Assembly: GCA_034211175.1 (NCBI GenBank)
Contig: JAXHUH010000220.1
Coordinates: 1 to 64,000 of the forward strand
Direction: 5' to 3'
Length of the DNA: 64,000 nucleotides
From: JAXHUH01 sp034211175
GTDB lineage: Bacteria; Actinomycetota; Acidimicrobiia; Acidimicrobiales; CAIXPF01
Under the pieces are notes generated by a model. It had not been told where the DNA came from, did no database searches, and saw only the letters and a list, made by a program, of their open reading frames with translations. Both the position numbers and the translations under genes were made by a program. This document shows positions 59,111-64,000 of the stretch, one piece after another (within the stretch, counting starts at the first letter, position 1; every line of letters begins with the position of its first letter).

Positions 59111-59141
59111 TTGACTTCGAGTGAACTCGAACTCCTACGGT
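59111..59141 (+). promoter_or_regulatory. MerR-type promoter of the ABC exporter
   Basis: -35 TTGACT (59111-59116) and -10 TACGGT (59136-59141) are separated by 19 bp instead of 17. The spacer holds the perfect palindrome TTCGAGT-GA-ACTCGAA (59116-59131, sharing the last -35 base). A long spacer with a centred dyad is the hallmark of MerR-family activation. The transcript would begin near 59148, with a ~47-nt leader carrying GAGGAGGG. Confidence 0.8.
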
Positions 59142-59194
59142 TTGCTCGGCGCCCGGGGCCGGGCGGCCCGACGGGGGCGAGGAGGGACGCGCGG

Positions 59195-61120
59195 ATGAGC
59201 GATGTGAACGCATGGATGGCGCTGCGCAGCGCCATGCAGGAGGACGGCCGACGCCGGTCGGTCCAGCGGGGCACGTGGCGGCGGGTCGCGGGCTTCGCCC
59301 GGCCCCATCGCGGCCTGATCGCGTCGTTCCTCGCGCTGGCGACGACCTCGGCGGTGCTCGGCGTGGCGACCCCGATCCTCGCCGGTCGGGTCGTCGACGC
59401 CATCGTCGACGGTGGCTCCACGTCGCTGGTCGTCGGCCTCGCCGTCGCCATCGCCGCGGTGTTCCTGCTCGACTCGGTCGTCGGCCTGGTGAGCCGCCTC
59501 CAGTCGTCGCGCCTCGGCGAGGGCCTCATCGTCGATCTCCGCCGGGCCGTGTTCACCCACGTGCAGCGGATGCCGGTGGCGTTCTTCACCCGCACCCAGA
59601 CCGGCGCGCTGGTCAGCCGGCTCAACAACGACGTGATCGGGGCGCAGCGGGCGTTCACCTCGGCGCTGTCGGGTGTGGTCACCAACGTGATCGCCCTCGT
59701 CCTGACGCTCGGCGTGATGGTCGGGCTGTCATGGCAGATCACGCTGCTCGCCGTGGTCCTGCTGCCGGTGTTCGTCATCCCGGCCCGACGGGTCGGCGCC
59801 CGCGTCGGCCACCTGGAGCGGGAGGCGGCCGAGCACAACGCGGCGATGACCTCACAGATGACCGAGCGGTTCTCCGCCCCCGGCGCCACGCTCGTGAAGC
59901 TGTTCGGCCGGCCCGCCGAGGAGGCCGACGAGTTCGGTCGCCGGGCGGTGCGGGTGCGCGACATCGGGGTCCGCTCGGCGCTGGCGATGGAGGTCTTCAT
60001 GCGGGCGCTGACGCTCGTGTCGGGCCTCGCCCAGGCGCTGATCTACGGCCTCGGCGGCTACCTGGCCCTGCGGGGTGACCTCGACGCCGGCACCGTCGTG
60101 ACCATGGCGTTGCTGTTGACCCGCCTCTACGCGCCGCTCACCGCGCTGGCCACCGCCCGTCTCGATGTGGTGACCGCACTGGTCAGCTTCGAGCGGGTGT
60201 TCGAGGTCCTCGACATCGAGCCGCTGATCGACGAGCGGCCCGACGCCGGGGCGGTGCCGGAGGGGCCGGTGTCGGTCGAGATGGACCACGTCCGCTTCGC
60301 CTACCCATCGGCCGATCGGGTGTCGCTGGCATCGCTGGAGGAGGTCGCCGTCCTCGACGACCGCGCCGGCGAGCAGGTGCTCCACGACGTCTCGTTCACC
60401 GTCGAGCCCGGGCGCACGGTTGCGCTCGTCGGCTCGTCGGGCGCCGGGAAGTCGACGATCGCGTCGCTGGTACCCCGCCTCTACGACGTCGACGAAGGGG
60501 CCGTGCGCCTGTCGGGTGTCGACGTGCGCGACCTGAGCTTCGACGCCATCCGCGGCGCCGTCGGCGTCGTCACCCAGGACGGCCACCTGTTCCACGACAC
60601 CCTCGCCGCCAACCTCCGCTACGCCCGACCCGACGCCTCCGACGACGACCTGTGGGCGGCGCTGCGCAGCGCCCGGCTCGAGGACCTGGTCCGGTCGCTG
60701 CCCGACGGGCTCGACACGCTGGTCGGCGAGCGGGGCTACCGCCTCTCGGGCGGTGAGCGCCAGCGGCTGACCATCGCGCGTCTGCTGCTGGCCCAGCCGC
60801 GGGTCGTGATCCTCGACGAGGCGACGGCCCATCTCGACTCGACCTCGGAGGCCGCGGTCCAGGAGGCGCTCGCCGCGGCGCTGGAGGGGCGGACGGCGAT
60901 CGTCATCGCCCACCGCCTGTCGACGATCCGGGCGGCCGACGAGATCCTCGTCATCGACGCCGGCCGCGTCGTCGAGCGCGGCACCCACGACCAGCTGCTC
61001 GCCGCCGACGGTCGTTACGCCGAGCTCCACCGCACCCAGTTCGCCGAGGTTCCGGAGCTCCACCCGGTCGCGTCGCCCGGCTGCGACGCCGACGGCTGCG
61101 GCGACGCAACCGCCGCCTGA
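59195..61120 (+). CDS. ABC exporter, fused membrane and ATPase domains
   Basis: A 641-residue half-transporter of the multidrug/lipid exporter type. Six helices span about 35-330 (FLALATTSAVLGVATPILAGRVVD, VFFTRTQTGALVSRLNNDVIG-type coupling). The ATPase has VALVGSSGAGKSTIASLV (Walker A), the Q-loop VTQDGHLFHDTL, LSGGERQRLTIARLLL (signature), VVILDEATAHLDS (Walker B) and IAHRLSTI. About 17 extra residues lie between the A-loop Tyr and the VLHDVSF strand. The end has CDADGCGDA, a possible metal or redox site. ATG 59195 follows GGCGAGGAGGGACG. Confidence 0.94.
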   Translation: MSDVNAWMALRSAMQEDGRRRSVQRGTWRRVAGFARPHRGLIASFLALATTSAVLGVATPILAGRVVDAIVDGGSTSLVVGLAVAIAAVFLLDSVVGLVSRLQSSRLGEGLIVDLRRAVFTHVQRMPVAFFTRTQTGALVSRLNNDVIGAQRAFTSALSGVVTNVIALVLTLGVMVGLSWQITLLAVVLLPVFVIPARRVGARVGHLEREAAEHNAAMTSQMTERFSAPGATLVKLFGRPAEEADEFGRRAVRVRDIGVRSALAMEVFMRALTLVSGLAQALIYGLGGYLALRGDLDAGTVVTMALLLTRLYAPLTALATARLDVVTALVSFERVFEVLDIEPLIDERPDAGAVPEGPVSVEMDHVRFAYPSADRVSLASLEEVAVLDDRAGEQVLHDVSFTVEPGRTVALVGSSGAGKSTIASLVPRLYDVDEGAVRLSGVDVRDLSFDAIRGAVGVVTQDGHLFHDTLAANLRYARPDASDDDLWAALRSARLEDLVRSLPDGLDTLVGERGYRLSGGERQRLTIARLLLAQPRVVILDEATAHLDSTSEAAVQEALAAALEGRTAIVIAHRLSTIRAADEILVIDAGRVVERGTHDQLLAADGRYAELHRTQFAEVPELHPVASPGCDADGCGDATAA

Positions 61121-61130
61121 TCCCACACCC

Positions 61131-61182
61131 CGTTCTGGACCCCGCGAACGACCACCGGTGGCATTCTGCGCGGTCCAGTTCG
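61131..61182. repeat. Dispersed 52-nt inverted-repeat element, copy C1
   Basis: Termini CGTTCTGGACC and GGTCCAGTTCG pair except for a TT/TT mismatch, and the middle has the palindrome CCACCGGTGG. It begins 10 nt after the ABC exporter stop and matches C2 at 49 of 52 positions. Confidence 0.7.
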
Positions 61183-61192
61183 GAGGCCTGTG

Positions 61193-61244
61193 CGTTCTGG
61201 ACCCCGCCAACGACCACCGGTGGCACTCTGCGCGGTCCAGTTCA
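61193..61244. repeat. Dispersed 52-nt inverted-repeat element, copy C2
   Basis: Second tandem unit, 10 nt after C1. Same termini apart from a final CA. It ends about 40 nt upstream of the folD promoter. Confidence 0.7.
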
Positions 61245-61282
61245 GCTTCCAGCGGCCTGTGACCCGCCGGCTCCCGGGCCGG

Positions 61283-61288
61283 TACGGT
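61283..61288 (+). promoter_or_regulatory. -10 box of the ZTP riboswitch/folD transcript
   Basis: TACGGT; the expected start at about 61295 is just ahead of the riboswitch core. Confidence 0.55.
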
Positions 61289-61289
61289 G

Positions 61290-61376
61290 GTCGCAGGCCG
61301 TGACTGGCGCTGGAGGTGGATCACCACCGGGGAGCGGCCTCGACCTCGTGTCGCATGTCGTGCGCCTGGGCGAACC
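61290..61376 (+). ncRNA. ZTP riboswitch (pfl motif)
   Basis: The conserved core reads CGTGACTGGCG (61299-61309), then GGTGGATCACCACC (P2-like hairpin), GGGGAGCG (61329-61336) and, after a variable loop, CGCCTGGGC (61363-61371). These are the fixed elements of the pfl/ZTP aptamer, which binds ZTP/ZMP and turns on one-carbon and purine genes when 10-formyl-THF is low. It lies directly upstream of folD, a known regulon member. The ribosome site GGGAGG (61387-61392) follows the aptamer, allowing translational control. Confidence 0.9.
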
Positions 61377-61397
61377 AACTCGACCCGGGAGGCGCAC

Positions 61398-62231
61398 ATG
61401 CCCACGACCCTGCTCATGGACGGCCGGAGCCCGGCCGCCGACCTCGTCGCCGCCACACGCCGGCGTGCCGAGGCGGTGACGGCCACGCTCGGGCGCCGTC
61501 CGTGCCTCGCCACCGTCCTGATCGGCGACGACCCCGCTTCGGCGACCTACGTGCGGATGAAGCAGCGGCGCTGCCGCGACGCCGGGATCGACTCGCGCCA
61601 CGTGGCGCTGGGGCAGGTGACCACCACCGCCGAGGCCGTCGCCGCGGTCTCTGCGCTGTCCGCCGACGCAACCGTCGACGGGATCCTCGTCCAGCATCCG
61701 ACACCGGCGCAGGTCGACGAGCGGGCCGTGTTCGAGGCCATCGACCCGGCCAAGGACGTCGACGGCGTGACCCTCAGCTCGTTCGCGGCGATGGCGCTCG
61801 ACGCGGACGCCGGGTTCCGGTCGTGCACCCCGATCGTCGGGCTGCTCGACCACCACGGCGTCGAGCTCGATGGGGCCCACGTCGTCGTCATCGGCTGCTC
61901 GCCGATCCTCGGCAAGCCGCTCGCCCTGCTGCTGCTCGCCCGGCACGCGACGGTCACGTCCTGCCACGTCCGAACCCGCGACCTCGCCGCCCACGTCGCC
62001 GCCGCCGACCTGGTGGTCGCGGCGGCCGGCAGCCCCGGCCTCGTCCGGGGTTCGTGGCTGAAGCCCGGCTGCGTCGTGGTCGACGCCGGCTACAGCCCCG
62101 GCAACCTCGGCGACGTCGCCACCGACGAGGCGATGGGCATCGCGTCGATGATCACGCCGGTACCCGGCGGCGTCGGCCCGATGACCATCGCCACCCTCCT
62201 CGCCCAGACCGTCGACGCCGCCGGCGGCTGA
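61398..62231 (+). CDS. folD: Methylenetetrahydrofolate dehydrogenase/cyclohydrolase
   Basis: A 277-residue FolD that interconverts 5,10-methylene-, methenyl- and 10-formyl-THF with NADP. Catalytic Tyr51 and Lys55 lie in ATYVRMKQRRCRDAGI, VDGILVQHPTP replaces the usual VQLPLP, KDVDG follows, and ITPVPGGVGPMTIATLL is intact. The NADP loop reads VVIGCSPILGKPLALLLL rather than GRSxxVGxP, so cofactor preference may differ. ATG 61398 follows GGGAGGCGCAC. Control by the ZTP riboswitch is expected. Confidence 0.94.
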   Translation: MPTTLLMDGRSPAADLVAATRRRAEAVTATLGRRPCLATVLIGDDPASATYVRMKQRRCRDAGIDSRHVALGQVTTTAEAVAAVSALSADATVDGILVQHPTPAQVDERAVFEAIDPAKDVDGVTLSSFAAMALDADAGFRSCTPIVGLLDHHGVELDGAHVVVIGCSPILGKPLALLLLARHATVTSCHVRTRDLAAHVAAADLVVAAAGSPGLVRGSWLKPGCVVVDAGYSPGNLGDVATDEAMGIASMITPVPGGVGPMTIATLLAQTVDAAGG

Positions 62232-62246
62232 CGTCGCCGCGGGCGA

Positions 62247-62441
62247 TCAGGTCGGTTCGTCGGCGAGGCATGCGGCGATGGAGAGGGCGGCGAGCTGGGC
62301 GCCGAGCTCGCCGTGGGCAGCGTCGGGCTCGGCGTAGCGGCGTTGGGCGATGGCCATCATGTGCGCGGATCGCGCAACCAGGACCACCGTCACCTTGGTG
62401 CCGGGCTCGACGTCCCGGAGGGACGCTTCTGCTGCGGCCAC
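62247..62441 (-). pseudogene. Remnant of a repeat from the adjacent gene
   Basis: A 64-codon frame whose first half, ASLRDVEPGTKVTVVLVARSAHMMAIAQ, resembles the end of both repeat domains in the neighbouring gene (for example VDHLEPGSTIAVTLVARDADMRPIAES). It begins 14 nt after that gene's stop in another frame. It appears to be a third repeat unit cut off by a stop and frameshift, with a degenerate end. It could still be a small expressed protein. Confidence 0.45.
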
Positions 62442-62455
62442 GTCCCGCCGGTCGA

Positions 62456-63493
62456 TCAGTCGACGACCGAGAGGTCGACGGGCTCGCTCTCCGCAATCGG
62501 CCTCATGTCTGCGTCTCGGGCGACCAGGGTTACGGCGATGGTGGAACCTGGTTCGAGGTGATCCACGTTGAGCCCGGCCGTTCCTCCGAACCCGCTCGAG
62601 ACGGATCTCATGGCTCCGTCGATCCTGATCTCCCAGAGCTCGGTTCCCTCGGGACCGTCGTCGGGCATGGGGATCTCGAGGAATCGAACGCCCATCCGCG
62701 TCGCGAGGCGGGCGTCGAACACGATCCCGGGATCGACGCGGGGCGCCGGTTCGTTCACCCGCTCCGACACGAGGTCCTGGAAGCGGCCGTACAGGTCGAA
62801 CTCGACCGGTCCGCTTTCTGCGATGGCATCGCCGCCGCTGCTCCGAGCGATGATCGACACGGTGATGGTTTCGTCGCGCTCGCCGTCGAGCTCGTCGATC
62901 GGGTGACCCGACACCTCACCGGGCACATATGCATCCCCGTCGACCATCTGCCCGTCGATCCTGAAGGCGAGAGTGGCGGTCCCCGGTGGCATCCGGTCCG
63001 GGTGGACGACCTCGATGGTCCAGAGGCCCATCCGCGGGCGGAGTCGGGCATCGACGACGATGCTCTCGTCGATCGGGATGCCGGACGGGTTGGTCGGCGG
63101 TGGTGCCGACGGAGTCGACGTCGGGGTCGTCGTGGTCGGGGTCGTCGCCGTCGTTGCCGAAGAGCCGTCGGTGGCCGGCACGGAGGTCTCGGGCACCGAC
63201 GTGCTCGGCGACGACGTGCTCACGTCCGCCGGATCGGTGTCGACGGTGGAGACCGTGGCCGGGTCGCGGTCGCGGGTCGCCACGTAGCCGGCGCCGATCG
63301 TGACGACGGCGACCGCGGCGGCGACCGGTGCGAGCCGGCGGGCGGTGCCCGATCGGCCCGGCCGGCGGTCACGCGCCCGGTCGAGGTCGGGGAGCGGCGG
63401 GATCTCGGCCTCGTCGGCCAGGCGGGCCAGATCAACGGCGAGGCCCTGCCCGAAGGCCGGATCGTGCTCGTCGACGTCGGCTCGGTCGGTCAT
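62456..63493 (-). CDS. Membrane protein with two tandem extracytoplasmic repeats, sigma partner
   Basis: A 345-residue protein: cytoplasmic N-terminus (~50 residues, LARLADEAEIPPLPDLDRARDRR), one helix (LAPVAAAVAVVTIGAGYVA), a Thr/Ser/Pro linker of ~55 residues, then two ~85-residue repeats beginning DARLRPRMGLWTIEV and DARLATRMGVRFLEI, each ending with a beta hairpin and IAES. Start ATG 63493 overlaps the sigma factor stop by 4 nt, suggesting an anti-sigma or signal-sensing partner. No catalytic motif is seen. Confidence 0.82.
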   Translation of the reverse strand: MTDRADVDEHDPAFGQGLAVDLARLADEAEIPPLPDLDRARDRRPGRSGTARRLAPVAAAVAVVTIGAGYVATRDRDPATVSTVDTDPADVSTSSPSTSVPETSVPATDGSSATTATTPTTTTPTSTPSAPPPTNPSGIPIDESIVVDARLRPRMGLWTIEVVHPDRMPPGTATLAFRIDGQMVDGDAYVPGEVSGHPIDELDGERDETITVSIIARSSGGDAIAESGPVEFDLYGRFQDLVSERVNEPAPRVDPGIVFDARLATRMGVRFLEIPMPDDGPEGTELWEIRIDGAMRSVSSGFGGTAGLNVDHLEPGSTIAVTLVARDADMRPIAESEPVDLSVVD

Positions 63494-63990
63494 GACAGCG
63501 CCTCCTTCAGCTGGCGCAGGCTTCTCGACAGGCCCGACTTCACGGTGCCGGGGCGCACGTCGAGGATCTCGGCGATCTCGTCGACGCTGCGCTGCTCGTA
63601 GAACCGGAGGACGACCATCGCCCGCCGCTTCGCCGGGAGCTCGGCGAGCGCGTCGGCGAGGTAGTCGAGCTCCGAGGTCGCCGGCTCCCGCCGTTCGAGC
63701 GAGCGCAGCACCCGGCGGCGGACGACCCGATGGCGCTCGCGGTCCCGCACCCGGTTCACGGCGGTGGTGCGGACGAAGCCCTCGGGGCTCGACACCGTCG
63801 CCCACCGTTCGAGCAGTCGGGCGAACGCCTCCTGGGCCACGTCCTGGGCGACGTCGTTCGACCGGGTCATCGCGTACACGAGCCGGACCACCCGGGGGTG
63901 CTCGCGCCGGAACACGTCGTCGAACGTCGCTGCCGGTCGCTCGGCGGGCGCAGCCCGTGCCGCGGTCGCCGTCGCATCGTCCTCGGTCAC
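63490..63990 (-). CDS. SigE-family RNA polymerase sigma factor
   Basis: A 166-residue SigE-type sigma factor of actinobacteria. Region 2 is FDDVFRREHPRVVRLVYAMTRSNDVAQDVAQEAFARLLERWATVSSPEGFVRTTAVNRVRDRERH and region 4 is LADALAELPAKRRAMVVLRFYEQRSVDEIAEILDVRPGTVKSGLSRSLRQLKEAL. It starts with GTG at 63990, 10 nt from the window end. Coupled to the membrane protein downstream. Confidence 0.92.
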   Translation of the reverse strand: MTEDDATATAARAAPAERPAATFDDVFRREHPRVVRLVYAMTRSNDVAQDVAQEAFARLLERWATVSSPEGFVRTTAVNRVRDRERHRVVRRRVLRSLERREPATSELDYLADALAELPAKRRAMVVLRFYEQRSVDEIAEILDVRPGTVKSGLSRSLRQLKEALS

Positions 63991-64000
63991 TCCCGTCCCC

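Noticed and set aside
24396..61244. Integron attC sites as an explanation for the inverted-repeat elements
   Set aside because: The ends do not match the RYYYAAC/GTTRRRY core sites and no integrase or cassette genes are present.
1..64000. tRNA or rRNA genes
   Set aside because: I scanned the intergenic gaps for tRNA-like arms and conserved rRNA stretches and saw none; a tRNAscan-SE run would settle this.

Overview
The window is uniformly GC-rich actinobacterial DNA. Many genes start with GTG, ATGA/GTGA stop-start overlaps are common, and several genes have a TANNNT -10 box only 6-7 nt before the start codon, which suggests leaderless transcripts. The mix of acyl-CoA dehydrogenases, CaiB-type CoA transferases, enoyl-CoA hydratases, an F420-type luciferase-like oxidoreductase, a ROK regulator and SigE-like sigma factors fits a free-living Actinomycetota member, possibly of the Acidimicrobiia. 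That lineage is an inference from gene content only. I saw no rRNA, tRNA, CRISPR array or prophage.

Layout. 0.1-1.5 kb: an IS630-type transposase beside a lower-GC flank. 1.5-9.9 kb: a TSUP permease, then an acyl-CoA ligase / enoyl-CoA hydratase / acyl-CoA dehydrogenase run with a GntR-like operator upstream, then small membrane proteins, a methyltransferase and a serine hydrolase. 10-19 kb: a MarR-MFS pair, a methyltransferase, an acyl-CoA carboxylase beta subunit, an SDR, LspA with a long acidic tail, a hydrolase and a phosphofructokinase. 19.4-24.4 kb: a complete urtABCDE urea importer without urease genes in view. 24.4-26.4 kb: a nitrobindin-like protein, a membrane-anchored glutaredoxin-like protein and a VapBC-type toxin-antitoxin pair with a clear tandem palindromic operator.

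26.5-37.7 kb is a catabolic region. A four-gene minus-strand operon (aldehyde dehydrogenase, beta-hydroxyacid dehydrogenase, FAD-dependent dehydrogenase, metallo-hydrolase) lies divergent to a plus-strand set with two CaiB CoA transferases, a paired acyl-CoA dehydrogenase (one subunit apparently lacking the catalytic Glu) and an enoyl-CoA hydratase. 37.8-47 kb holds lipoproteins, an acyl-CoA-dehydrogenase-like/serine-hydrolase pair, a membrane-fused sulfite-oxidase-like protein and a class III aminotransferase. 47-55.8 kb holds a LysR reading frame that runs without a stop into DoxX, a truncated DinB remnant, MFS and ROK/HAD genes and a frameshifted SDR. 55.8-64 kb holds an exported protein/cytochrome c/ECF sigma/anti-sigma-like overlapping operon, an ABC exporter behind a MerR-type 19-bp-spacer promoter, folD behind a ZTP (pfl) riboswitch, and a second SigE-type sigma with its membrane partner.

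The least expected structural signal is a set of dispersed intergenic inverted-repeat elements, 52-66 nt long, with CG(AA/TT)CTGG...CCAG(AA/TT)CG termini. They occur at 24.4, 31.5, 33.2, 51.1 (tandem pair) and 61.1 kb (tandem pair).
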